A stretch of DNA of 64,000 bases from Sphingobium sp. Ant17 (GTDB taxonomy: Bacteria > Pseudomonadota > Alphaproteobacteria > Sphingomonadales > Sphingomonadaceae): the NCBI RefSeq assembly GCF_000588875.1, contig NZ_JEMV01000011.1, positions 15,526 to 79,525 on the forward strand. Direction: 5' to 3'. The translations under genes and the position numbers were made by a program. Positions 30,679 through 38,624 of this stretch are shown here, in pieces. Within the stretch, counting starts at the first letter, position 1, and each line of letters opens with the position of its first letter. The notes below the pieces were generated by a model. It made no database searches and was not told the origin of the DNA. It saw only the letters and a program-made list of their open reading frames with translations.

Positions 30679-30974
30679 ATGGCTGAGACGAGGACGTCCG
30701 CGATAATGAAGGCGAGAGCCGCTATGAACTCAAGGTCGATGGTAGCACGGCTATTGCGGCCTATGAACGGCGCGATGGCGCATTGATCTTCACGCACACG
30801 CAGGTTCCTGAGGCGCTGGAAGGGCAAGGCATTGCCAGTAAGCTGATCGCCGGCGCGTTGGCGGACGTGCGGGAGAAGAGATTGAAGGTCGTGCCGCTAT
30901 GCGAATTCGTCGCCGGCTATTTTGATCGCCATCCAGAGGAGCAGGATTTGTTGGCGCTCGACGCGCCAGGCTGA
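30679..30974 (+). pseudogene. small GNAT-like (YidJ/GCN5-related) acetyltransferase, 1-nt deletion near the start
   Basis: ATG 30679 has agagga upstream, but its frame diverges after two codons. With one base restored near 30686 it reads about 98 residues: DVRDNEGESRYELKVDGSTA, IAAYERRDGALIFTHTQVPE and ALEGQGIASKLIAGALADVR, then EFVAGYFDRHPEEQDLL. This is the compact YidJ-type N-acetyltransferase fold with the acetyl-CoA loop EGQGIASKL. Substrate unknown. As read, only the part from TTG 30783 is open without a start ATG. Confidence 0.72.
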
Positions 30975-31050
30975 TCGCAGGGATGTGTGGATCATCCATG
31001 GCTTATAACCATTCCCATGCCTCTCCCGCGCCAGCTAGGTCAACGCAACG

Positions 31051-31872
31051 ATGAAGATCGCCACCTATAATGTGAACGGGATTAACGGGCGCCTGCCTGT
31101 CCTGCTAAGATGGCTGGGCGAAGCCGAGCCCGACATCGTCTGTCTGCAGGAACTGAAGGCGCCGCAGGGCAAATTTCCCGAAACAGCGATCCGCGACGCA
31201 GGCTATGACGCGATATGGCATGGGCAAAGCCAATGGAACGGCGTTGCGATCCTGAGCCGTGTCGGTGATATCCATGAGACGCGCCGCGGCCTGCCCGGCG
31301 ATCCGGACGATACGCAAAGCCGCTACATCGAAGCGGCGGTTGCCGGGGTCCTGGTTGCTGGTCTTTATCTACCCAACGGCAATCCACGCCCTGGACCCAA
31401 GTTCGACTTCAAATTGCGCTGGTTCGAGCGGCTTCATGATCACCTTGCCTTGCTCGTCGATCTCGATGCGCCGGTTGTGGTCGCCGGGGACTTCAACGTC
31501 ATGCCAACCGATCTGGATGTTTATGCGCCCGAGCGGTGGCGGGACGATGCGCTCTTCGCGCCGGAGGTGAGGGACGCCTATCGCCATCTGCTGGAGCAGG
31601 GATGGAGCGACGCTCTGCGCGAATTGCATCCTGATGAGACCATCTACACCTTCTGGAAATATTGGCGCGGGGCGTTCGAGCGCAACGCGGGCCTTCGGAT
31701 CGACCATATTCTGCTCAACGCAAAGGCACGCAGCAAGCTTGAATGGGCGCAGGTCGATACAGCGCCGCGCGGATGGGAAAAGACGAGCGACCATGCTCCA
31801 GTTTGGATTGAGCTGGCCAACAAGCCGGTGCGCAAGGCGCGTCAGTCGAGGGCTGCAAACCAGTCAGCATAG
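31051..31872 (+). CDS. xthA: exodeoxyribonuclease III / AP endonuclease
   Basis: The 273-residue enzyme shows the full ExoIII motif set: KIATYNVNGINGRLP, PDIVCLQELK (metal Glu), VAGLYLPNG, VVVAGDFNVMPTDLDV (catalytic Asp/Asn) and KTSDHAPVWIEL (Asp-His). It cuts DNA at abasic sites and removes 3'-blocking groups in base excision repair. It overlaps the convergent minus-strand gene at 31842 by 31 bp. Confidence 0.93.
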   Translation: MKIATYNVNGINGRLPVLLRWLGEAEPDIVCLQELKAPQGKFPETAIRDAGYDAIWHGQSQWNGVAILSRVGDIHETRRGLPGDPDDTQSRYIEAAVAGVLVAGLYLPNGNPRPGPKFDFKLRWFERLHDHLALLVDLDAPVVVAGDFNVMPTDLDVYAPERWRDDALFAPEVRDAYRHLLEQGWSDALRELHPDETIYTFWKYWRGAFERNAGLRIDHILLNAKARSKLEWAQVDTAPRGWEKTSDHAPVWIELANKPVRKARQSRAANQSA

Positions 31873-32171
31873 GGCGTATTGCGCGCCATATGGCGATTAT
31901 AGTCAGGTGCGCCATCAGTCCACCAGACTGAGCCACGCTCGCCAAGTCCGCGTTTGGCAATGTCCGCCGCCGCATGCGCTTCACGCTCGGCCGATACATC
32001 GCCGTTTTTACGGGCGTCGCGCACGGCTCTACGCGCCTGCATCAGATCCGATACCAGGGTGGCGCGAACGTCCTCGTCCAACGCGGGATTGGACAGTCGC
32101 CACAGGCGACCGCGCACGACGAAATAACGGCCATCGGGCGTCGCCGGGTGGGTGGCGGGCTCCCGGCTCAC
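31842..32171 (-). CDS. conserved hypothetical protein coupled to trxC
   Basis: From GTG 32171, which overlaps the trxC stop (GTGA), the protein has 109 residues: SREPATHPATPDGRYFVVRG, an RRAVRDARKNGD helical middle, and GSVWWTDGAPDYNRHMARNT then PYADW. It is soluble and charged, and similar proteins sit beside trxC in sphingomonads to my knowledge. Function unknown; no catalytic motif seen. An ATG-like start at 32198 inside trxC is less likely. Confidence 0.65.
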   Translation of the reverse strand: MSREPATHPATPDGRYFVVRGRLWRLSNPALDEDVRATLVSDLMQARRAVRDARKNGDVSAEREAHAAADIAKRGLGERGSVWWTDGAPDYNRHMARNTPYADWFAALD

Positions 32172-32623
32172 GCCGGTCGTGCCGCCTCGCGCGCCCATGC
32201 AACGATGGCCTGTTGCGGCATAGCGCCCGATTGCCGCGCAATTTCGCGGCCACCCCGAAACAGGATCATCGTGGGAATGGACCGGATGGCATAGCGACCC
32301 GCGATCGCTTGATGCGCCTCGGTATCGAGTTTCCCAAGGCGCATATAGGGTTCAAGTTGTCCGGCCGCGGCGCTGAAGGCGGGGGCCATCTGACGACAGG
32401 GGCCGCACCAGTTCGCCCAGAAATCGACAAGCAGGGGAATGTCGGACCGCGCGGCATGCGCGTCGAAATTATCTGCGGTCAGTTTGACGGGCTCCCCAGA
32501 GAATAGGGGGCGCTTGCATCGGCCGCAGGTTCCTCCCTTGGCCAGCCTTTCGCGGGGCAACCGGTTCGCCGTTGCGCAAGCCGGACATATGACAATCAGG
32601 GCATCATTGGGCGCCGTAGCCAT
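32168..32623 (-). CDS. trxC: thioredoxin 2 with N-terminal zinc ribbon
   Basis: The 151-residue protein has two CxxC zinc ligands (CPACATANRLPRERL ... TCGRCKRPLF) and a thioredoxin fold with the active site FWANWCGPCRQMAP and cis-Pro SIPTMILF. ATG 32623 has ggag 8 bp upstream. TrxC reduces disulfides in the cytoplasm and is often induced by oxidative stress, in line with the metal and DNA-damage genes here. Confidence 0.93.
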   Translation of the reverse strand: MATAPNDALIVICPACATANRLPRERLAKGGTCGRCKRPLFSGEPVKLTADNFDAHAARSDIPLLVDFWANWCGPCRQMAPAFSAAAGQLEPYMRLGKLDTEAHQAIAGRYAIRSIPTMILFRGGREIARQSGAMPQQAIVAWAREAARPA

Positions 32624-32825
32624 TCTGGTCTCCATCATGCGTCGTCTTGGATGGCATAGATGCCATAGATGGGATCGGGCATCCCGAATGTCAGGCCCCG
32701 CAAAGGCAAGCAAGGCCTGGGAGGACGATGAAGCCAATAGACTGCCAAAAAGCGATAGCGTCCTGGCTGGACGTTGGCTTGCGCCCTCGTCTATGCCCGC
32801 CGTCCAACGACACAGGATATAGCCC

Positions 32826-33101
32826 ATGAACAATACCGACCTCGCTGAGAAGATCGCCGGCGACAACGGCCTTTCCAAGGCGGATGCCCGCAAGCTGGTC
32901 GACGCGGTCTTCGCCGCAATCGCTGATGCTGCAGCAGCGGGCGAAGAAATTGCCCTGAACGGCTTTGGCAAGTTCAAGGTCAAGGACGCGCCAGCGCGCG
33001 AAGGTCGCAACCCCTCCACGGGCGCCACTATCCAGATCGCAGCTGCCAAGAAGCTCGGCTTCACGCCCGCCAAGGCGATAAAGGATAAACTGAACGGCTG
33101 A
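32826..33101 (+). CDS. hup: HU-family nucleoid protein
   Basis: The 91-residue protein is an HU: NNTDLAEKIAGDNGLSKADA, the dimer helices, GFGKFKVKDAPAREGRNPST on the DNA-binding arm, and KKLGFTPAKAIKDKLNG. It bends and compacts DNA as a dimer. It sits just before the LexA-controlled SRAP operon but has no LexA box itself. Confidence 0.92.
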   Translation: MNNTDLAEKIAGDNGLSKADARKLVDAVFAAIADAAAAGEEIALNGFGKFKVKDAPAREGRNPSTGATIQIAAAKKLGFTPAKAIKDKLNG

Positions 33102-33148
33102 AATTTCGCGGGAAACGTCCGTCCACGGCGCTTCCCGGCTATCGCCGG

Positions 33149-33174
33149 TTGACAATATTGTTCGCTTTATGTTC
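33149..33174 (+). promoter_or_regulatory. SOS promoter with LexA box before the SRAP operon
   Basis: GTTC at 33160-33163 and GTTC at 33171-33174 are seven bases apart, the alphaproteobacterial LexA operator. A consensus -35 (TTGACA, 33149-33154) overlaps its left side. The box is 41 bp before the first SRAP start (33215), so the tandem SRAP genes and the following small gene should be damage-inducible. Confidence 0.8.
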
Positions 33175-33214
33175 CAATCATCGGATGTCTTTCGAGTCTC
33201 CCTAGGAGCGGTCG

Positions 33215-33873
33215 ATGTCCAGATTGCATACGACCCTGGCGAGTGTCGGCGAAGTCGCCATGCATTTCGGTGCGGCGCTGCCGCAAGGGCCTGTCCATTT
33301 TGCTCGTGAAACCACCGAGGGCGCCGACGGGCTCGTCGTATTTGAAAGCCGGGGACGTCGGCTGTTACGGTCGATGGGGTGGGGATTCCCGCGCCCCGCG
33401 AGATGCGCGAACATGGCGACGATCCTCAGCGGCTGGGGCTGGTTGCCGATCTCACCAATCCCATGTGGGAGCATATGGTCGTGGACCCGCGCTATCGCTG
33501 CCTTATCGTCCTGACCCATTTCGCCAATCCGGACGGCGCGCCCGGGCATAAGACGAGGACTTGGTTCTCGGTCAAACATGCTCCCGTCATGGCCTGGGCC
33601 GGCTTCTGCCGGAACCTGCCTGATTACGGCCCTGTCTATGCGGGCATGACAATGGTGGCGAACGCCGCGGTCATGCCGACCAACGACAGGATGCCGGTTC
33701 TTTTCGATCCCCACGACTATGACGCATGGCTGCACGGCGGCATCAGGGACGTCATCGGATTCCAGCATCGCGCACCCTTTGCTGCTGAGCGCATGGTCGT
33801 CGAGCATACAGAAGATCTCTGGCGCAGCGGAAAATTGCCGGCGAAAGCCCAGCCGCAGCTTGCCTTGCTCTGA
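33215..33873 (+). pseudogene. SRAP/HMCES-like paralogue lacking all four catalytic residues; 1-nt deletion
   Basis: ATG 33215 has aggag upstream. The first frame (MSRLHTTLASVGEVAMHFGA) aligns with the intact SRAP gene next door to SMGWGFPRP; one missing C near 33395 shifts it, and the second frame continues EMREHGDDPQRLGLVADLTN to 33873, about 219 residues. The residues used by YedK/HMCES for abasic-site crosslinking are replaced: Cys2 is Ser, the Asn of NNIAD is Leu/Gly (GLVAD), the Glu of FAEAEG is Asn (FANPDG), and the His of PVHDRMP is Asn (PTNDRMP). The fold is kept, so it may bind DNA or act as a decoy or partner. Confidence 0.8.
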
Positions 33874-33922
33874 ACGCCGCGCAACACTTGCAGTCGGGCG
33901 GCGCGACTAGGCAGGTGCGACG

Positions 33923-34573
33923 ATGTGTAATCTTTATACCGAGCGACTAAGCGCAGCCGAGGTGGCGGCGCATTTCGGCGTCGAGGCGCCCGACATCGCC
34001 GCCATGAACGTGCCGGACGAAGTCTATCCCGGCTATCCCGGCATGGTGGTGCGCGAGGCAGAAGGAAAGCGTGTCCTTCAATCCATGGTCTGGGGGTTTC
34101 CGCTGGTCCTGCGCGGCATGAAGCCTGGATCCAAGCCAAAGCCTGTCAATAACATTGCCGACCTGCGCAAACCCATGTGGGTCGGCCTCGCGCGAAAGCC
34201 CCAATGGCGTTGCCTCATCCCTTTGACGGCCTTTGCAGAAGCGGAGGGCAAGAAGGGGAGCAAGACCCGTACCTGGTTCCATCTGAAGGATCGACCGGTC
34301 TTTGCCTGGGCGGGACTTTGGCGGGAAAGCCAGGAATGGGGCGCGGTCTATTCAGGGGTGATGACCGACTGCAACGAAGCGATCCGCCCGGTGCATGATC
34401 GCATGCCTGTGCTCTTGCATGAGGATGAATATGACCGCTGGCTCGGCGGATCGTTCGACGAGGCGATCGCTTTCCAGGATCGCTGCTTCCCCGACGATCT
34501 CATCGAGATGACGCGCACCAGCGATCCCTGGAACAAGCCGCGGGCAGCAGCATCTGCGCCGTCGCTGCTGTGA
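33923..34573 (+). CDS. SOS response-associated peptidase (SRAP/YedK/HMCES)
   Basis: The 216-residue protein keeps the catalytic set: Cys2 (MCNLYTERLS), Asn76/77 (NNIADLRKPMW), Glu106 (FAEAEG) and His158 (RPVHDRMPVLL), close to YedK positions 2, 75, 105 and 160. SRAP proteins crosslink through Cys2 to abasic sites in single-stranded DNA and protect them. It is 49 bp after the SRAP paralogue, in the LexA-controlled operon, and its stop overlaps the next start (GTGA). Confidence 0.92.
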   Translation: MCNLYTERLSAAEVAAHFGVEAPDIAAMNVPDEVYPGYPGMVVREAEGKRVLQSMVWGFPLVLRGMKPGSKPKPVNNIADLRKPMWVGLARKPQWRCLIPLTAFAEAEGKKGSKTRTWFHLKDRPVFAWAGLWRESQEWGAVYSGVMTDCNEAIRPVHDRMPVLLHEDEYDRWLGGSFDEAIAFQDRCFPDDLIEMTRTSDPWNKPRAAASAPSLL

Positions 34574-34761
34574 GGGCCGATCTTGAACGTTGGGCTGAAG
34601 CGCTGGCGGTCGAGCGGGAGCATGGCGCGAACGCCGGCGACTTCATTGCAGAAAGGGTAAGAATGCTGGCGCTGGCGGGCGATCAGGCAGGCGTGGTGCG
34701 ATGGCTCGACATTGCGACGCGGCTGGACCAGCTTCTCGATGCGAGCGCCATGGCGCATTGA
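34570..34761 (+). CDS. small helical protein coupled to SRAP (DUF6961-like)
   Basis: From GTG 34570, overlapping the SRAP stop, this 63-residue protein reads RWAEALAVEREHGANAGDFI and AERVRMLALAGDQAGVVRWL. The EALAVERxHG..FIAERV..LALAGDxAGVxRW pattern matches DUF6961 proteins of sphingomonads (from memory). Function unknown; SOS control is expected from the operon. Confidence 0.65.
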   Translation: MRADLERWAEALAVEREHGANAGDFIAERVRMLALAGDQAGVVRWLDIATRLDQLLDASAMAH

Positions 34762-34765
34762 AGGC

Positions 34766-35364
34766 TTACCGATATCCGAGCCTATTTTGGTTCACCACTT
34801 TCTCACAAAGCGTGCGGAAGGTGATCGACCAGCGGGTCTCGTCCATTTCGGCTATGCTATGTTCCCATTGGTACCGCGCTTCGCCTTCAAGATGATAGAC
34901 CGAGCGCGGCGCAAGCGGAACGGTGATGCGATCGAACCCGTCGGGCTTGCGCCGCCGAAAACGCAAGGGGGCAGACACGCCCAGCGAAATACCAACAACA
35001 TGGTCGAAGACGGGCGATCGCGGTGCCAGCCGATGCCTGCGCCAGGATCATATCGAATCAGGAGTGCCTGGGCGAGGTTGGCGGAATCAAGGCCAGCAAA
35101 GGCTGCGGCCTTGTCGCGCGCCGTCAGTAGCCAATCAGGCATGGGATCCGTCGGTCCAAAGCGTGCGTCGTCAAAATCATAACGCCAGCCAAAGGAACTG
35201 GTCAGGCGTTTGCCAAGCCAGCCCTGGAAGCGAAATGGCTCGAGCGTGGTAGCATTGATCCCGGCTATCAGGCTCAATTCCTCGTCGCGAGAGAGAAGGT
35301 CGTCACGATAGGAGAGGCCCGGAATTTTCGGGGGCTCGAACAGATCGGGAAACAGGCTGGCCAT
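34766..35364 (-). pseudogene. alkB: AlkB-like 2OG-Fe(II) DNA dealkylase, 1-nt deletion
   Basis: The first frame from ATG 35364 encodes SLFPDLFEPPKIPGLSYRDD, SSFGWRYDFDDARF and the iron motif GIGWHRDRP, then shifts. One missing base in the G run near 35013 (plus strand) restores DRPVFDHVVGISLGVSAPLR and the rest: WEHSIAEMDETRWSITFR, with the second His ligand and the RxxxxxR 2-oxoglutarate site. Restored length about 199 residues. AlkB removes methyl groups from 1-meA and 3-meC. It ends 5 bp from the convergent small gene. Confidence 0.82.
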
Positions 35365-35413
35365 CCATGCCTAAATTGGGACGCTGCGCTTAGAAGGCAA
35401 TCGCATAGGTGAT

Positions 35414-35788
35414 TTATGATTTCCCGCCTTCCCATAACTCAATAATCCGATCAAGCAGACGGTCGACGATGGCAAGGCCTTGGGCCGTCATCGAAATCGC
35501 GACGCGTCGCCCATCTGGACGAGGAATGTCCCGCGTCACCAACCCTCGCTTTTCCATCTCGGCGATCTTGCGGTGGGCGGTCGATTGCGGAATGTCGGGG
35601 GCGGCGGTATACAGAGAGAAGAGATAGACCTCCCGCTTCTCATATTGCGCCAGGTAAAGATCGAGCAGCATGTCCCAGACAGGGCTGGGGCATAGACGAT
35701 AGCCAATAGCCTCACCAATCGTCCGCCGCATGGCCACCAGCCTGCGGCACATATCGATACGTCTGTCGGGGGGATATATCTGCGCCAT
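35414..35788 (-). CDS. MarR-like winged-helix regulator
   Basis: Start ATG 35788 has ggagg 7 bp upstream. The 124-residue protein has a recognition-helix region (LYTAAPDIPQSTAHRKIAEM) and wing (KRGLVTRDIPRPDGRRVAIS), then a C-terminal dimer helix, matching MarR/PadR-like winged-helix proteins. No cysteine switch is visible. Regulon unknown; alkB lies 49 bp downstream on the same strand. Confidence 0.7.
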   Translation of the reverse strand: MAQIYPPDRRIDMCRRLVAMRRTIGEAIGYRLCPSPVWDMLLDLYLAQYEKREVYLFSLYTAAPDIPQSTAHRKIAEMEKRGLVTRDIPRPDGRRVAISMTAQGLAIVDRLLDRIIELWEGGKS

Positions 35789-35939
35789 GTCATGCCTCCT
35801 TTTTTGGATAGTGACCCTTCGCTCCTCTCTTCGGCCCGTGAACGAGCGGGCCATGTTTGAAAGCCCCATTGATCATTGCGGTTCGCCTGAAGTGGTTGCC
35901 GCCTTTCTGGCTACGCCTGCGGCGCGGCGGGCCGTGGGG

Positions 35940-36608
35940 CTAAAGATACCCCGCCTGGCGGAAACTCACATGCCCGGCATGGGCGATGACCAGATGATCA
36001 TGGACCGCGACATCCAGGCAACGTGCTGCATCGACAATCTTCCTGGTGAAGGCCCGGTCAGCCCGTGAAGGCTGAGGTTGGCCCGATGGATGGTTATGAA
36101 TGAGAAAAATTGCGGTCGCACCTATCTCGACGCATCGCTTCATGATTTCACGTGGATAGGCGTGGACATGAGAGATGGTGCCGGTCGCCAGCACTTCATC
36201 TGCCAATATCTCATTGACGGCGTTGAGGAAAAGCACCCGCAACTGTTCGACCGGCGCGAATGCCATGGTGGCGCGCAGATAGTCCAGCAGTGCCTGTTCG
36301 TTCGAGAGTATCGGTTTACCGGCGAGTTTTCCGCGCAGAATATGGTGGATAGACATTTGCAGGCACTCAAATGTCCGCTCGACACATAGCGCGCCATCCA
36401 GAAGGCGCATCCGGTCCTGGCGCCGCGCAGAGAGGGTTGCAGCAAAAGAACCGAACCTGTCGACCAGCTGCTGCGCCAGTTCGGGCGCGCGCGCCGGACA
36501 GGTGAGCGCGATCAGCTCTTCCAGGGCCTGTCGACACCGCGCCGCTTTATCCGGCTGCGATGTCGAAAGGTCGCGCCGATGAGCATGGTTTGTGCTACCC
36601 AACTCCAC
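35940..36608 (-). CDS. radC: RadC-family JAMM protein
   Basis: The C-terminal domain is a JAB/JAMM fold: ATGTISHVHAYPREIMKRCV, the motif FLIHNHPSGQPQPSRADRAF (HxHPSGxxxPSxxD) and DVAVHDHLVIAHAGHVSFRQ. The N-terminal part has an HhH-like RALEELIALT/GSFAATL region. No ATG fits; GTG 36608 or TTG 36602 is chosen, giving about 222 residues and an overlap of about 97 bp with the membrane-protein gene upstream. RadC-type genes are common on mobile elements; precise role unclear. Confidence 0.75.
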   Translation of the reverse strand: MELGSTNHAHRRDLSTSQPDKAARCRQALEELIALTCPARAPELAQQLVDRFGSFAATLSARRQDRMRLLDGALCVERTFECLQMSIHHILRGKLAGKPILSNEQALLDYLRATMAFAPVEQLRVLFLNAVNEILADEVLATGTISHVHAYPREIMKRCVEIGATAIFLIHNHPSGQPQPSRADRAFTRKIVDAARCLDVAVHDHLVIAHAGHVSFRQAGYL

Positions 36609-36952
36609 ACCGCCAGCGCATCGACATAGGCACGCGGTACAATCGCCGGCATCAGGATCCGCATCAGATGCACGGCTACCTCTGCGCCTAGCATCGCCGC
36701 GACCCAGAGCGGCCAGAACCGTGTGCTTTGTAGAGAAAGCCATATAAACACACTCAATAAGGCAAAATCGACCAGGAGAATGGCGATCTCGATATGATGG
36801 AACCGGTCGCCGAACGGGTCGACAAGCCCTACGGACAGACAGGCAGCGCCCAGCAGGGCTGCAGCGCCGATCCTTTCGGGCGTGCCGCCCCGCCATGCGG
36901 CATAGAGGGTGCTGACAATGAGCAGGGTCAGGAACGCGATTTGCCGGGTCAT
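36512..36952 (-). CDS. four-helix membrane protein of unknown function
   Basis: From ATG 36952 the 146-residue protein has about four hydrophobic helices (IAFLTLLIVSTLYAAWRGG, AAALLGAACLSVGLV, IEIAILLVDFALLSVFIWL, FWPLWVAAMLGAEVAVHLM) and a basic tail. It is conserved-looking but no family is recognised. Its 3' end overlaps the radC 5' end. Confidence 0.6.
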   Translation of the reverse strand: MTRQIAFLTLLIVSTLYAAWRGGTPERIGAAALLGAACLSVGLVDPFGDRFHHIEIAILLVDFALLSVFIWLSLQSTRFWPLWVAAMLGAEVAVHLMRILMPAIVPRAYVDALAVWSWVAQTMLIGATFRHRSRIKRRGVDRPWKS

Positions 36953-37002
36953 GACCCTGATTGAACCCAGGTGGCCGCATTGCGTCAATCCTCTCTTGCG
37001 CG

Positions 37003-37338
37003 TCAGACGACGCGCAGATGGGCAGGCTGATCATGCGAGACAACTTTGAAAAGGTCGCCATAAGCGGTTTGCCCGAGCCCAACATCATCGCTGGCCCGTT
37101 TGAGATGGGCGTGGGTTATGACCATCTGCTCGCGCGTCTGCGCAATCAGCATGACAGCAGCGGCAGATGTCGCGATAGCCTCCTGGCCGATCGCAGCTGC
37201 AAAACGGGCATCAAGACGAGCCAGGGGTAGCGAGGCGTTGAGTTCGGCAATCCGGGCTGCAGCAATATCGAGCGCAGCTTCGGCGGCAAATAGCCGCTCG
37301 GCAACCGATTTGGCGATGGTCTGTCGTTTAACGCGCAT
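37003..37338 (-). CDS. small helical hypothetical protein
   Basis: ATG 37338 has aaggag upstream. The 111-residue protein is mostly helical, Ala-rich (AEAALDIAAARIAELNASLP; AIATSAAAVMLIAQTREQMV) and ends HLRVV. Function unknown; no domain recognised. Confidence 0.6.
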   Translation of the reverse strand: MRVKRQTIAKSVAERLFAAEAALDIAAARIAELNASLPLARLDARFAAAIGQEAIATSAAAVMLIAQTREQMVITHAHLKRASDDVGLGQTAYGDLFKVVSHDQPAHLRVV

Positions 37339-37392
37339 AGAATCTCCTTCCCGCAAAAGCGGGTGAACAGGGAAAACATAAAAATGTTGGTT

Positions 37393-37686
37393 TTAGTGGC
37401 GAGCCAGGGCGTCTAGCGCCGAGAGCAGTGAAGCGGCCGATCCAGCCATCACAAGAGCAAGCGTCGCCATGATCGCAAGAGCGATCAACGTCATGTTCGA
37501 AGTCAGGTCATTGTCGGGCCTCCCGCTTGTGCGGAACGGCAGAAAATTGCCCATAAGGGGAAAGCGCACCAAACCATGGTAGCCCTCCTGCTGCGTGGCC
37601 AATAAATCGGCATCGGCAATATCTGCGTCCACTTGATCGTCAGTGGAATCAGATTGGCCAGACGCAGCCGGGATTGGCAGGACCAA
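37393..37686 (-). CDS. possible small membrane protein after the LuxR-type gene
   Basis: The ORF starts at TTG 37686, 11 bp after the LuxR-type gene's stop, and has up to 97 residues with one C-terminal TM helix (NMTLIALAIMATLALVMAGS). Shorter ATG starts at 37554 or 37494 are possible. No ribosome site is clear. Confidence 0.35.
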   Translation of the reverse strand: MVLPIPAASGQSDSTDDQVDADIADADLLATQQEGYHGLVRFPLMGNFLPFRTSGRPDNDLTSNMTLIALAIMATLALVMAGSAASLLSALDALARH

Positions 37687-37697
37687 AGATTGGGCGC

Positions 37698-37973
37698 CTA
37701 TTTTTGGGCCCCCGGAGAAATCTCCGTGCGGTCCGCTTCATAGGCAGCCACGAGGCGTGCCGCCTGCTGCCGGCCAATGCCGCCGAGCTTGCCGCGCGCT
37801 TCATATATATGCTTGTCGACACGGCCGGAACTATTGCCCAGTCGCGAAGCAATTTCCTTGCTGGAATAGCCCTGCGCCACTAGTACTAGGCATTGCCGTT
37901 GCCGACCCGTAAGGCTGGCGAGCCTTGTCCTGAATACCGCAATGTCCGGCGGAACGGGTGGTTTGTTCATCAT
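37698..37973 (-). CDS. stand-alone LuxR-type HTH regulator
   Basis: The 91-residue protein is little more than a GerE/LuxR DNA-binding domain: LASLTGRQRQCLVLVAQGYS, SKEIASRLGNSSGRVDKHIY and EARGKLG. It lacks a receiver or ligand domain, so activity is probably set by its abundance or a partner. Targets unknown. Confidence 0.7.
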   Translation of the reverse strand: MMNKPPVPPDIAVFRTRLASLTGRQRQCLVLVAQGYSSKEIASRLGNSSGRVDKHIYEARGKLGGIGRQQAARLVAAYEADRTEISPGAQK

Positions 37974-38242
37974 CGCGCACTGTCTCCAGCCTTGCGACGC
38001 ATCGGGGCAGATCGGTCGCGCCTGATATCTCCTCTGCGGCCCCGCTCACAATGTCATGAAATTGCAACGCAAACGCAACCATTTGGCCGAGCAATTGAGA
38101 CGAATCGAAGAAATTTGCATAGCCATGTCGCAACTGGCCTGGTGCGGGATGCCGCCATCCAGATCTCCGGGCATGGAGGGGAGGGGATGGACAGGGGATG
38201 ATCGGGCAGGTTTCGGCCAGAACGTCCCAACGGATATCCACC

Positions 38243-38620
38243 ATGAACGCACTTATCGTCCGCCTCGCGCGCCATATATTCACCTGCCTGCGTTGCCGCA
38301 GGGATGAGGCTCTCATGGGCACTATATTTGCCTGGCTCGACGACCAGGAACAAGCGGATCAGGATGAACTTCTGCCTAAACAGCAGTCGCAGGACCGATC
38401 CGCATGGTATTACGATCAATCGGCCTTGTCTTCCGACAAAACCGATATGACCGCACGCTGCGCTGAACATATGCCAACCCTGACCCGGCTCTTTCTCTTG
38501 CTGCGCGTACCTTATGCCATGCAGATTGACGACATTGCGCGAACCTTCGAGATCCGCCCCCGCCGGGTTCGTCGCCATTTACGGCGAGCCGTGGCGATCC
38601 TTGCGCGCGACAGGCATTGA
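38243..38620 (+). CDS. small HTH protein (sigma-70 region 4-like)
   Basis: From ATG 38243 the 125-residue protein has a Cys pair near the start (TCLRCRRDEA), an acidic middle, and a C-terminal HTH (IDDIARTFEIRPRRVRRHLR) like sigma region 4. It ends 4 bp before the primase-like gene, so they are cotranscribed. Role unknown, perhaps control of the element. Confidence 0.55.
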   Translation: MNALIVRLARHIFTCLRCRRDEALMGTIFAWLDDQEQADQDELLPKQQSQDRSAWYYDQSALSSDKTDMTARCAEHMPTLTRLFLLLRVPYAMQIDDIARTFEIRPRRVRRHLRRAVAILARDRH

Positions 38621-38624
38621 CGCA

